Shown here one piece after another: positions 45,324-57,200 of a DNA stretch of 64,000 nucleotides. The notes under the pieces are model-generated. The model did not search any database and was not told the origin of the DNA. It saw only the letters and a list, made by a program, of their open reading frames with translations. Origin of the DNA: Tetrapyrgos nigripes (taxonomy: Eukaryota > Basidiomycota > Agaricomycetes > Agaricales > Campanellaceae); NCBI GenBank assembly GCA_013368315.1, contig JAACJM010000123.1:62001-126000 (forward strand), given 5' to 3'. Within the stretch, counting starts at the first letter, position 1. Every line of letters starts with the position of its first letter. Made by a program: the position numbers and the translations under genes.

Positions 45324-46919
45324 ATGAAAGATGCCAATGACGATGAACTACTACTCCGTTTCTTCCCGAACCAGCAAACCACGCACCAAAGCCATGTTTT
45401 TCGTGTCAACGCTCTCAATGTTGACTCCAGCATCCCTCCTCCGAGACCTGTTCCTGCTGGTAACACTACCTCTACCCTTTCGTTCTGTATGGAGAGTGGA
45501 AATCCCCAGGTTAGCAGGCCAAGAGGGCGCCCTAGAGCTACTACAAATGTCTCCCTTCCTCTGCCTACACTCCCTTCCGTGCCTTCCAACGCTCAGGACT
45601 ACACCTTACTATCCCAAACTCAGCATTATCGACCTCTCCTACCCTCTTTCTCACTTCCGAGCCCCAATACACCTTTCCACCCAGCTCTAAATCTCCCTTT
45701 CCAACGCACAACACCTATTCCAGGGATATCTCAGGACGTCGAGACATTTCCCGCTGATCTCGTTGAAGAAGACCAACTAAATCTCGCCGTAGATATACCC
45801 GTCTACCCCCATATCATTCCTCCATCAATAGACGGACCTGTCGAGCACCCGCTGCCAACACCTCCAACTTCTGTGCCTGGTACTTCTCGCGCAGAGTTTG
45901 TTCATTCACTTCCGGCTCTCCGTAAACCTAAAATTTCGAACGACGCACGCTTCCAAGCTGCCATGGAATATCTTCTTGACGAATTGAAATATGAATCTGT
46001 CGTAGATTTTTTCTACGAATACTTGGAGCCACTTCCTCCCGGCTCTATTGATCCATTCATAGCTCGGCGCAAGCTCAAATTGCAAGCTTTTCTGGGAGGT
46101 AGAACTCGAGTCAAACCCATTGATTTGATTCAGCGTATGTATTATCATCAATACAGCTTTCCATCCCGACGATGCGTTGACAAGGAAAAAGAGAGGAAGG
46201 CGGCCTTTTCTCCTTCCGAGCCACCAGCCACGATCAAGTATGCACGTTGCTCAATTTCGGCTTGGGCAACGCAACTTGTCGGCGAGCATGTTCACCGAGA
46301 GATGGAAAAAGCTATCCACCCAGCGAAACCTTTGGATCCTGATCAGGACTCAGGCTCGGACTCGAATTCCAACATGGATAATCCTCCTTTCATTCCTCCT
46401 CGACTCGTCGCTTCTGCCAACGAACGCACAAAAGCCAAGGGTGTACAGCTAGTAACCAAGGAGCTTCTTATGTCCTTTCGCATCTCGGATCGCGTCAGAT
46501 TTTTTCAGAAGACATTACCTGTCGCATGGTATCTCACGGAATGCATGGCTGGACGCCGCGAGAACAATAAGGTGATGAAGGGTAAACGGAGACCTTTGAC
46601 TGTTGTAAGTATTTTTCTTTCTATTCAACGCATTGATACCTAATGAATTTGTATTTAGATTCAAGTCGCTAGCTTATCATCTTTCCTCATGTCCCGAAAC
46701 CAGTATGTTAATGGTTACTGGGCGATGCAGCATGGGATTTGGCACATCGCGTGTCAATCTCACATTGATATCCAACGTGGAGACTCCCTGCGAGGCATGA
46801 GTGTACACAAGACAACCGCCATTAAAGCCCTCCAAAAAATGGCTCAGCAGTCATTGGATGCACTTCGTAAAGACGTGAAGGACGCATGTAGTCATTCAGC
46901 AGTGAGCTATAAGAGGTGA
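45324..46919 (+). CDS. DUF6589-like protein of the RecQ element, 3'-truncated
   Basis: Exons 45324-46604 and 46659-46919 (54-bp intron, phase 0) give 513 residues. The N-terminus is Pro/Ser-rich with an RPRGRPR AT-hook-like motif. The middle is helical (RFQAAMEYLLDELKYESVVD, then a basic KLKLQAFLGGRTRVKP). The end reads SSFLMSRNQYVNGYWAMQHG, then MSVHKTTAIKALQKMAQQSL. That last pattern (LMSRNQxxN..G followed by a short helix and KAL..L) resembles the start of DUF6589 proteins common in agaricomycetes, which run much longer. The protein stops soon after, overlapping the helicase 3' end by 98 bp on the other strand. It may be the transposase-like component, but no catalytic triad is visible in what remains. 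Confidence 0.6.
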
Positions 46920-48732
46920 TCTTGAGTAAATCGGTGAGGAGAATGTCGATGATCTCGGAAGGGAAGTATAAAGAACGAGGGACATTTCGATGAGTAAGGC
47001 GAGTACGTTCCTCAAGCCAGACTTGTTTGTCAAAATCCATCAGCGCAGTCCGCACTAGCTGTATCTCCTTCTTCTTCAACTCATCTTGACGTTTTTTTGA
47101 TTTCTTGGCGTTGGTAACAGGTGGAGGAACGATGAAGGGTGGAAGGACATCTGTACTGGCTGATGGAGGAAAAGAAGGGAGTACAATAAGATCGTAGCGT
47201 GCACGGCATAAATCACAGGGTAGACGACGCTTTGCCTGAATGCAGTCAAGGTAACCGGTTTCAGGATCGGGATTTTGATAAATCCTGTTGAGACGAGCTG
47301 GACGACAGAAAGACTCGCCAAGGAATGATGCCTTGATAGGATCCATAGGTGCAGTTTTAGCATTCAAAGTTGAGGTATCAATACCGTCTATAGTACAGAT
47401 GAATACTCCTGAATATAGCCAATACATCGAGAAAATACTCACCTTTAACCATTTGCTTCGCTTTTTTCAACTGTGATGACGGCACTAAAATAATCCTACG
47501 TGCATTTCGAGACCTATTTCGTCCAACTCGTCCACCCAACTGATCTGTTTCGGGTTGAGTATCTGGATCTCCGACACATATGCTGTCTTCCAAAGGATCT
47601 GCGTGAATCCCCAGAGAGAAGGCCTTGGTAGCTATGGCAACTTGACAATGTTCGTCGTTCTTGAGAAGGTCGATAGTTCACTGATTGTAAGTGTCTGGGG
47701 CCAGAGCACTATACATGCGTATACGGCAGTGTCGGTTATACGTCTTGGGTGCATTCTTGAAGAGATAAAGGAAAACACGATAGCCGAGCTCAATAGTTTT
47801 GACATGAATGATGGTTTTTCGGCGTTGGTTGAGGTAGGGAAGGAGTTGGGGAAATTCTCGGCCACCGAGTGGAGTTGTGAGTTCTTCAATATCAATTTGA
47901 ACATTTGGACATTCATTGGAACAGCGTATGAGGTGAAAGTTGGGGCCATGGAAACCGAGTGATGAGCAGACGGAGTCATATGGTGCACCAGGAAGCATCG
48001 TCGCTGTCATAGCAAATCTAGAAATAGATGACGGTAGTCTACCACGAAAGAACGACCCAATGAGACGAAATAGTGGCCTAAAACCCAGGCCCCATTCCTC
48101 AACAACATGTGCTTCTTCAGTGCACCCAAAGATGACGTTGGAGCGAAAGGGTTCAGAGTCAGTGATGGTGGTCCATTCGGGCTTTCGCAAGTGTTCGGGA
48201 TCAACGCATACAATCTGGAATTTGCAGTCGATAATCTCCTTGACAATATTGCGGCCATTTCTTGAGGCGTCGGAAACGTTGTTCTGAGTGTAAGCAAATG
48301 CTGGAATTCTAAACTGATGCTGTAGTTCGTATACCTAGAATGTTACATATTGTTAGAGGCTCGGATCTAAGACTGTCTGAGACGTACAATATTGTTTGCT
48401 AGACCTTTTGTTGGTGTAATCACTATTCCAACTGGTTTCTTGCGCATAGTTACTGAGAAGGAGGGGTATAGAGTTGGATTGTTTGCGACTTCGGCATGTA
48501 CAAGGATGGGAATGGCGAAGAGGGCTGACTTTCCGTCACCAGTAGCAGTAATTGCAAATAGATCTTGATTGTCAAGGATATGAGAGATGGACTCGCTCTG
48601 AAACTCTCGTAATCCAGTGGGCCAATGAGGTATTAGCTTCATTACTATCGTTCTGAGGGCTTGCTGGCCTTCGCTTGAGCGAAACGAAAGGGCGGGAGGC
48701 ATAGGAGGTGGTGGTTTGGGCTCAAGACGCAT
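46822..48732 (-). pseudogene. RecQ-family DNA helicase of the element, one in-frame stop
   Basis: Exons 48732-48388, 48334-47443 and 47387-46822 give 600 codons. Visible helicase parts: LREFQSESISHIL, motif I ATGDGKS, motif Ia ITPTKGL, the DPEHL block, motif II as EEAH (RecQ has DEAH), motif III TATM, and in the second RecA domain IATKAFSLGIHADP with the GGRVGR motif VI. A Cys-rich RecQ zinc-like part (CDLCRARYD) follows. A TGA at 47678-47680 follows YNQ, where family members read on. The C-terminus beyond 46.9 kb appears replaced by antisense of the neighbouring gene. Start ATG lies 92 bp from the element end. 3'-5' DNA unwinding is the family role; here it would serve transposition or replication of the element. 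Confidence 0.85.
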
Positions 48733-48824
48733 TGACGCGACTGCGGCTGTGCATTTCCATTTTGGGGATTTATTACTAATAACCTGTCACGCCGCCAAAA
48801 GCGACGCGGCTACTACAGGACTAG

Positions 48825-48831
48825 TCGCAAT
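48825..48831. repeat. Target site duplication, right
   Basis: TCGCAAT directly after the element, identical to 45099-45105. Confidence 0.85.
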
Positions 48832-48976
48832 CGTCTTCACAGACGCAGAGGATCTAGGATCTGCCGGAATCGACATATCAGATAGAGAAGATTTGGTTTT
48901 TTGAAGAATGAGGCCAATGTTGGTGTTGGAGTCGACGTTTGAAGAAAATTCCCCTTGACTAAAGAGGTAGATCATG

Positions 48977-49576
48977 TAGGGCTCCTAACGGATCGGATTG
49001 GGTCGGATTCGGATGCCAATCCGTTCGGATGGGTCGTCCAAATGTCCCAATCCGCATCCGGCAGATGTCATCCGACGGATAGCCGATCATCCGACGGATA
49101 GTGTGCCGAAAGTGGCGGCACTTGCCTTAGAGTCCTTATCTTGCGTAGAAAAACTTTAAAATTCTTTTTTTCGTCGTTTTCTTTGAGTATACATGTGTTC
49201 TATGCCTGAGATAAATAAAAGGTTCAAGTACTGACCATTTCTGACTGTCTGAGGAAATGGCGGCATGTCAACGTGTCATTTCCCACGATGCCGTAGTATC
49301 TTTTCTTGGATTCTGTTGGCCATGTGGCTTGCATCTGGCCACTCGGAAAGGTCCGAGAACACTACCACACCTCCACCCAGCCTCCTCGTCACGTCGTTCT
49401 TGGTTTTCTCTGCTGTAGACCCACTTCCCACGCCCCTACCCAATCCGCGGATGATCCTCGGATTGTCGGATGGTAATCCGTTCGGATGGGATAGACTAAA
49501 AGTCCCAATCCGCATCCGAAATCCGACTGTCCATCGGCGGATGATCGCCGGATCATCCGATCCGTTAGGAGCCCTA
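48977..49576. mobile_element. 600-bp hAT-type MITE
   Basis: Perfect inverted ends TAGGGCTCCTAACGGATCGG (22 bp in all) fit the hAT terminal rule. GGTAGATG follows the right end and GGTAGATCATG precedes the left, an 8-bp target duplication with a 3-base change. Subterminal CGGAT/ATCCG words are dense at both ends. No coding capacity is seen. Copy 1 of the duplication lacks it. Confidence 0.9.
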
Positions 49577-51389
49577 GGTAGATGTAGAGGCGGTAGAGGC
49601 GGTAGTGAAGATATCCACCGTAGACCCCATATCGTTCAACGTTCTCTTGCGTTTCAGCTTCGTAACAATAACAGGGGAGTTGGGTACGGTGGGTACGGTT
49701 GGTGCAATGGGAACGACGATAGAGTCGGTGGAGGTGTAGGTGGAGGTGTTTGCTACGACGTCTTCGGTTACTGCGTCTTCGTCGGTGGGAATTTCGATTT
49801 CGGTAGGTCCATCCGTGGCTTGGATTCCTCTCTCCTCTTCTCGTTCTCTCTCCTGAGCCTGCTACAGATTTGGCACCCATGACCACAGCCATAGTGGTAC
49901 CTGGAACAGCGTCGGCGTCGACACGCCCCCCACCAACACCAGCACCTTCGCCTTCACCATCACCTTTATGACTTTTATCCCCGTTAACACCGTTCCCCCT
50001 TTACCCCCCTCAGCACCAGAAAGGACCCGCATAACCCAAACATCCCTCGAGTACTCTGGTATGCAAAAACGGGTATAGGGTTGTAAACGTGCTTTGAGGG
50101 GGTAATCGTCTAGGAGGAGGGTTGTGAGGGGGGAGTGGGTGTTGGCGTAGTATGTGGTGGGGTGGGCATTGGGTCCAGGAGGAGGGTTGTGAGGGGGGAG
50201 TGTGTGTATGTGTTGGGGGTGGGGGCGTTGGCATGGTATGTGGTGGGGTGGAGTCCTTTTCCTTCAGACGCAGATGCAGGGAAAAAGGAAGGAGCGGTGG
50301 TGGTGATAGTGAGAGTAAGAGCAAGACAGGGAGCAAGAGGGGGAGCAAGAGTGAGAGGGGGGCGTAGGTGTAGCGGGAGGAGCAGTGTCTTCGACTTCAG
50401 CAGGTGTTGAGGCCGTCGTTAACATCGGGTCAACAGGTAATGTCGTCGTCGTTGTATCTGCTGCTGCGTCTGCTGCTGCACCTCCTTCTGCGTCTCCGTC
50501 TCCGTCTGCTCCCGCTCCCGTCTTCGAGGAACTCATTTCCCGGTATCAAAGGCGTAAGCTTCTCCCAAGGTTTATCGAGGTCTTGTTGTTTGAGTTTTGG
50601 TGTCTGTAAATTTAATAATGAAAGACATTGTGGTCAGTGACATTTTTTTCATCAGACGAGACGAGACGAAAGATGAAACGAAACGGCAAAAAAGAAGAAA
50701 GAAAGACAAAACCAGAAACGAAAACGAAAACGAGAACGGAAAGAAAACCAAAAACCAAAACTGAACACGAAAGCGAAAAGCGACCCACCAAACCAAACCA
50801 AAAAAAAAAGAATGGGGCCTCAGAACGATCTCAGCAGGCAATAGAAATAAGCCAGAATGCATAAAATGCAAACGCAAAGAGTCGAGTTCTGAAACAGAAA
50901 CGACAACAAAACAAAACTCAAAACTCACCATATGCAGCTTGATCCAAATCGAGTGTATCCCGAGCCCATACGGCTATTAGACCTGATTTCTGTTCTCCTT
51001 CGTCTTCTCGTTCTCCTTCGCGTCAGCGTCAGCCCCTCCATCACCAGCTTCACCAGCGGGACGACTCTCCTCGTAATTCCCCCACCTCTTGCCCCACCCT
51101 TCGTCCCACCCCCACTTCTAGAACCAAACATCCAACCAACCATATCCCTCACGCTATGCGGTTGCGCTGAACTTGGGGCCATAGCGTCCAACCATTTACA
51201 CGTTTCTTCGTGGAATAGGTACGAGAAAAATGCGGGGATGTAAGGGCAGAGATGAGTATGACGAAGGGGACGTTGGGCGAGGTAGAGTGGGTCAGTGTAG
51301 GGGTCCCAGTTCCCGTCAGCTGGAGGTGCGGGTGCGGGTGAAGGTGCAGGTGAAGGTGCGGGGCAGGAAGACGTCTTTCTCGGGGGCAT
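49577..51389 (-). pseudogene. Unrecognised host gene, copy 2, interrupted by insertions
   Basis: A Met at 51389 opens PPRKTSS, Ala/Pro repeats, then NWDPYTDPLYLAQRPLRHTH, EETCKWLDAMAPSSAQPHSV. Downstream come a Thr/Ala-rich stretch (50536-50264), then EDYPLKARLQPYTRFC and EYSRDVWVM as in copy 1, and a KRKRTLNDM basic patch. The 3' exons now lie beyond the MITE and the RecQ element. Intron borders are uncertain. Low-complexity composition suggests a disordered nuclear protein. No domain is recognised. Confidence 0.45.
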
Positions 51390-51699
51390 TGCAGTGTCTC
51401 TATCCTCTCCCGCTCCTGCTCCTTCTCCTTCGCTTTACCCCTCTGCTTGGTTGGGAAGAGATGGCTTTGTACGAGGGCGAGAAGGATGCTGGGCGTGGGG
51501 GTGCAACATGTGGAGGTGGAGGTGGAGGTGGAGGTGGAGAGTGCGCATGGAAGTGGGGATCATAACGCGAAGAATAGGACGGACTAGATGCCGAACCGGA
51601 AGACTATACGAGAAGTGTAGACGACTGCACACCCAACGCGCTAGTGCGTGGGTTGTAGTTGTATTCCCCCAGAGTTAAACACAGAGACGAGAAAAACGC

Positions 51700-52376
51700 T
51701 GAAATCAAAAAGCTTCTGTGTTGGAAACCTTTCCCACACTTTCCCCTATCCCGTTGTCCACCATTGGTGTGCTACGCATATCCTTCGGCTTGGACATCAC
51801 ATCTTCATAAGTAGCTGGGATTTGAAGTTTCAATGGTCTAGGGCTCTCAACCGCCTCTGTATCTGACAGTTTACGGATAGTGTTAATATGGGTCCATGAC
51901 TGTACTGTCTCGAGGGCAACGCAGGTAAGATATGAGACGGCTTTTCCAAGGTCCCCGAACCTATGTTTTGGTCAAACTTTTCTGTACAAAAGCAACTAAG
52001 TAGATCTCATTTGCTGGCATCAGTCCGTTATAAAGCAAAATTGCGAGAAATCCTGGCATTTAAAAAAGTACTAGCTTCTGTTTACTGCGCATCAGGAAAT
52101 ACTAACCTACTACGAGGCTCAAATCAGGCCTTACCGTAGCCTCGAAAGGCCATGTAGATGATTGGAAACACGGTGAACTCATTTCACAACTCAAATACCC
52201 CTTTGGAAAAGACAGTTGTAGAAACTCTTTGCCGACAGTATAAGCTAAAAAAACTGCTTTTCGCTTGAGAATCTTGCATGCTATATCATGTAGACAGTAG
52301 CTGCGGGAATATATCATCATTGCAGTAACTGTTAGCCTAAGATAGGCCTAAATGCTAAAGTTGCCGTGCATATACA
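51700..52376. other. No gene recognised
   Basis: Mixed composition. No splice-supported exon or repeat seen. Confidence 0.3.
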
Positions 52377-52378
52377 TA

Positions 52379-54015
52379 CAGTGGCCAAAAAAATTGTCCA
52401 CATGTTTGGCACTTTTGGAAAGATTGCTGATTTAAAAGCTATTGAGCAGAAATCTCAAAACATGGCTGGTGGTAGCAAGAAAGCCTTTAATTAGAGCTAC
52501 AATAATCTGTCTGTTTTGTCTTATTTGGCCAAATATATGTGGAGTTATGATTGATTTAAAACTGTATGTCATTTGGACAATTTTTTGAGTTGCCACTTCA
52601 AAATCATTATTGCAATAACCTGATGTGTTATACATGATGTCATGGGTGGAGCTGTACAGTATTGTAATGTATACACTACAATAATGTCATAGCTGCCAGC
52701 TGGAGCATACATAGCAACATACAGATGCTCTACAGCCTCTATGAAAATCATGGGGTCCCTCATATCAGCCCAGAAAGACAATGTCTACTCTCTCCTCTTA
52801 ACTGCCTCTCCATCTGCAAAAATTGCAGCTCAGACTGGAGTATGGAAGCCAAGAGTTGCTTTTGTGGCTTAAAAGACAAATACAGACAATGAGAACAATA
52901 CAGCAGGGTGTCCTAGGAGGCTCTCTACTACTTGTGAAGAGGTTAGATTGGAAAAAAATCCATTCTGGTAAAGCCAGATTGCTACACAAGTGGCCTGAAA
53001 CATCAAGGCTCTTCTTGGACAACCTGTCCCAACCTATAACAGCCAAAACATTCCTGAAAACGTCTTGTGGCGATCTCCAAAACACAGAACAAGTGCAAAC
53101 TTACAGTGACTTGCAGCAAGGCTCACTTGAAGTTTGCACAGATGTAAAAAGACCGGGCTGTAGAAGGCTAGAAGTGGGTTATTTTCTCAGATAAGACCAA
53201 AACCAATTATTTTGGGGCAAATATGCCCCAGCATGTGTGAGAAAAGAGAGATAAATTCATGGTACAGCAAGATGTGACAGAAATGATGACATTTGAGAGA
53301 GAAAATGACATGATGGGGTAGGGTATGGGGCAACAGTAAGCAGTAAAAATGGTCCAGATGAAGGGGAAGATAGATTGCAAACACTATATGACCATCTTAA
53401 GTAACAAAATCCTGGAAAGCATTAATAATATGGGAGTTGATCCAGAGGTGGCCATTTTTCAGCTGGGTATTAACTTTCTAAAGTGCTATATCCAATGGTT
53501 TCCTTTATCAGAACATGTCTCTCTACCCATAAAAGCAACACTCTGCTTTCATACTTCAGTCTGAGCTGAAATTTTGATAGAGGGAGGGGCATTTTGGAGG
53601 AGAGAGTAGAGATTGTCTTTCTGGGCTGATATGAGGGACCCCATGATTTTCATAGAGGCTGTAGAGCATCTGTATGTTGCTATGTATGCTCCAGCTGGCA
53701 GCTATGACATCATTGTAGTGTATACATTACATTACTGTACAGCTCCACCCATGACATCATGTATAACACATCAGGTTATTGCAATAATGATTTTGAAGTG
53801 GCAACTCAAAAAATTGTCCAAATGACATACAATTTTAAATCAATCATAACTCCACAGATATGTGGCCAAATAAGACAAAACAGACAGATTATTGTAGCCC
53901 TAATCAAAGGCTTTCTTGCTACCACCAGCCATGTTTTGAGATTTCTGCTCAATAGCTCTTAAATCAGCAATCTTTCCAAAAGTGCCAAACATGTGGACAA
54001 TTTTTTTGGCCACTG
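52379..54015. mobile_element. Tc1-like transposon with 419-bp inverted repeats
   Basis: Ends CAGTGGCCAAAAAAATTG..CAATTTTTTTGGCCACTG, each flanked by TA (52377-52378; 54016-54017), the Tc1/mariner target duplication. Inverted repeats 52379-52797 and 53597-54015 are about 97 percent identical. The 800-bp interior carries a decayed transposase. Confidence 0.93.
52823..53520 (+). pseudogene. Tc1-like transposase, decayed
   Basis: Frames on the plus strand give SRLFLDNLSQPITAKT (helix-turn-helix end, compare Tc1 ISxxTVRR), RRLEVGYFLR with a stop then DQNQLFWGKYAP (the WxxVxFSDE region, catalytic DE lost), and KGKIDCKHYMTILSNKILES followed by GVDPEVAIFQ (the second catalytic Asp block, expected IFQQDNDPKH, but the Asp is gone). 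Several stops and missing residues. It cannot be active. Confidence 0.7.
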
Positions 54016-54278
54016 TACCTACACTATGGTATTGTCATTGTCCTGCTGCATTTTTTAAATAAATATTTTCAAATTTCGTCAATAGTCAAAACACAAGAAC
54101 ACAAGTTGGTAAATAGATTGCGTAGTTTTGAAAAAGTGAGTACTAAATCCTTGTGGTACTAGCAGATACCAGAAACAACTGGAGAACATAACCATTTCTT
54201 GTGAAAGTTTATATAGTTAACATTTCAGTCTGTACATTCATATTTCGAAATTTAGAGGTTATAGAAGCTAAATGCATT

Positions 54279-57200
54279 TCAATCTGATTCATACACATCA
54301 TCAACAGCTCCTGCCTCAAGAAGAGCTGCTATAACTTTGGAATGCCATCGATACCTAGCAGCATTCAGAGCACTTGAGTATTTTCGACCCTGTGCATTGA
54401 CATCAGCTCCTTTTTCAAGGAGTACTCTCACAACCTCTAGATCCCCATTATAGCTTGCAGCCTGTAGTGCATTTCCATATTCTCCACCCTGTGCATTGAG
54501 ATCAGCTCCTTTTTCAAGGAGTGCTCTCACAACCTCTAGATGCCCACTACAGCTTGCAGCCTGTAGTGCATTTCCATAACCTTCACCCTGTGCATTGACA
54601 TCAGCTCCTTTTTCAAGGAGTGCTCTCACAACCTCTAGATGCCCATTATAGCTTGCAGCCTGTAGTGCATTTCCATAATATCCACCCTGTGCATTGACAT
54701 CAGCTCCTTTTTCAAGGAGTGCTCTCACAACCACTAGATCCCCATTAAGGCTTGCAGCCTGTAGTGCATTTCCATAACCTTCACCCTGTGCATTGACATC
54801 AGCTCCTTTTCCAAGGAGTGCTCTCACAACCTCTAGATGCCCATTATAGCTTGCAGCCTGTAGTGCATTTCCATATTCTCCACCCTGTGCATTGACATCA
54901 GCTCCTTTTTCAAGGAGTGCTCTCACAACCTCTAGATGCCCATTATAGCTTGCAGCCTGTAGTGCATTTCCATAATATCCACCCTGTGCATTGACATCAG
55001 CTCCTTTTTCAAGGAGTGCTCTCACAACCTCTAGATCCCCATTGAAGCTTGCAGCCTGTAGTGCATCTGCATATTCTCCACCCTGTGCATTGACATCAGC
55101 TCCTTTTTCAAGGAGTGCTCTCACAACCTCTAGATGCCCATTATCGCTTGCAGCCTGTAGTGCATATCCATGATGTCCACCCTGTGCATTGACATCAGCT
55201 CCTTTTTCAAGGAGTGCTCTAACAACCTCTAGATGCCCATTTAAGCTTGCAGCCTGTAGTGCATTTCCATACCCTCCACCCTGTGCATTGACATCAGCTC
55301 CTTTTTCAAGGAGTGCTCTCACAACCTCTAGATCCCCATCATGGCTTGCAGCATAGAGTGCATATCCATAAAATCCACCCTGTGCATTGACATCAGCTCC
55401 TTTTTCAAGGAGTGCTCTCACAACCTCTAGATGCCCATAACAGCTTGCAGCCTGTAGTGCATTTCCATATTCTCCACCCTGTGCATTGACATCAGCTCCT
55501 TTTTCAAGGAGTGCTCTCACAACCTCTAGATGCCCATTTAAGCTTGCAGCCTGTAGTGCATTTCCATAAGGTCCACCCTGTGCATTGACATCAGCTCCTT
55601 TTCCAAGGAGTGCTCTCACAACCTCTAGATGCCCTTCATAGCTTGCAGCCTGTAGTGCATTTCCATAAAATCCACCCTGTGCATTGACATCAACTCCTTT
55701 TTCAAGGAGTGCTCTCACAACCTCTAGATGCCCATTTAAGCTTGCAGCCTGTAGTGCATTTCCATATTCTCCACCCTGTGCATTGACATCAGCTCCTTTT
55801 TCAAGTGTATACATAACAACACTTTTCAGTCCTGTATAACCCGCATAATAAAGAGGTTGTGCTATGTATATTGGTTTATTATTCCATGTATCAGGTGTAT
55901 ACACATTCAACCAGTTATAATATGCAGGCTGTGTAGTGCTTAAGAGCTTGCAACTGAGGTCCAATATGGCTGAACATTCTTCTTTGGTTTGATTAGAATG
56001 CAAGATCCAATACTTGGAAGCATAATGTGCTAAAGCACATTTTTCCACATTAATTGCTTCTTGTCCACAGCATAGAAGATAAACAATACACATCTGACAA
56101 ATAGCTTCATGGGCTAGAGCACTATTCATTTGAAAATATCCTGAAACACTTTGCATAGCTGCTTCTGATAGCAGATAATCTTTTACAGAAGGATGAGCTA
56201 GTTGAACTGTCAAAAAATTCTGCTTGTTCCATCTGTACCCTTCAGTACTAGCTTGAATAATGACTACCAAGCTAGAATTCACCACATTGTGTAGCTCTGT
56301 TTCAATATTTTCAAGTAGATCTTCAGGTCGGAATATTTCCTCTTCCACATCAATAGCCAATATATGTTGAACCTCCCCTATGGTCAATGGCCTATAAGCA
56401 AAAAGCAGCCACTGAAAAATTGTCTTTACATAATCTTTCTGTTCATCTTTCACCTGCTCCAAAATCTTGGCATATGTCTCTTGTAAAGTTTTTGGCAAGC
56501 TCTTTAAGGCTTTTCTGATCCCTCTTGGCATCTTGATCTCATTAAGTGCCGTCAACTGACAGTCTACCCATCTGATTCTGTTATAATCATTTAGCACATT
56601 GCTCTTGAGATTATAAAAATTAAAATGGATACTTACTGTCCATTAGCACTATTCACTAAAGTGTCCTTTACTTCAGCCTTCAGTTCAGGAGACCAAGCAT
56701 GTTGTTTTTGTAGTTTTGTATCCACATATTTTTCAATATCAGAGGTAATACCAACATCAGACATCTGTTTATCCAATGAGATAATCCCAACTTTGTTGTG
56801 AGTTGTATTAATATGTGGACGGCTTGATACAAACACAAAGCAGTTTTTGAGTTTGGTGAGTAATGTATCTACCAAGGCTAGTAGTTTGCCTTCCTCAGCA
56901 CATTCATCTAGGGCATCAATTATTATGTAGACAGCATCCATCATTGCGATCAAATCCAAAAGAGTGGACTCCATATCCTCTGGAATAAGAAATTTCCCTT
57001 CTTTGCTGTTGATATAGAGCTGATGAATCGCATTGTAAGCATTCTCGCTATTCTGTCTGATTGCCTCTGCTGCTACTTGATGCAACAAGGAAGAGACAAT
57101 TCCACTATAATCCACTTTGGCTTTATTGCGAGTATCAAAATAATAATAAAGGAACACAGAGTCCTTTCTCAAAGTCTTGATGACATTAGTGCTAAAGAGA

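Larger units (their letters stand above)
45106..48824. mobile_element. 3.72-kb TIR element with RecQ helicase and DUF6589-like genes
   Basis: Ends are CTAGTC..GACTAG flanked by the 7-bp duplication TCGCAAT. A longer inverted repeat of about 55-60 bp (45158-45217 against 48754-48815) shares TTTTGGCGGCG and TTATTAGT at about 80 percent. The left end carries an extra 43-bp hairpin (CAGAC..ATATACC..GGTATAT..GTCTG, 45121-45156). Inside are two convergent genes that start near opposite ends. Their 3' parts collide at about 46.9 kb, which suggests an internal deletion. Insertion into copy 2 only is proven by the empty site in copy 1. Confidence 0.88.
43583..50143. repeat. Segmental duplication, copy 2, with two insertions
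   Basis: Homologous to 28249-30455. After removing the 3.72-kb element and the 600-bp MITE the remaining 2.24 kb aligns end to end with copy 1. Host sequence continues past both edges (DLH 3' exons to 43078, gene 5' part to 51389), so copy 2 is the parental or fuller locus. Confidence 0.9.

Noticed and set aside
47555..47962. 135-codon plus-strand frame inside the helicase gene
   Set aside because: Antisense shadow of the RecQ exon, which has clear helicase motifs.
49265..49882. 205-codon plus-strand frame
   Set aside because: It spans the MITE end and the antisense of a duplicated host gene; composition alone explains it.
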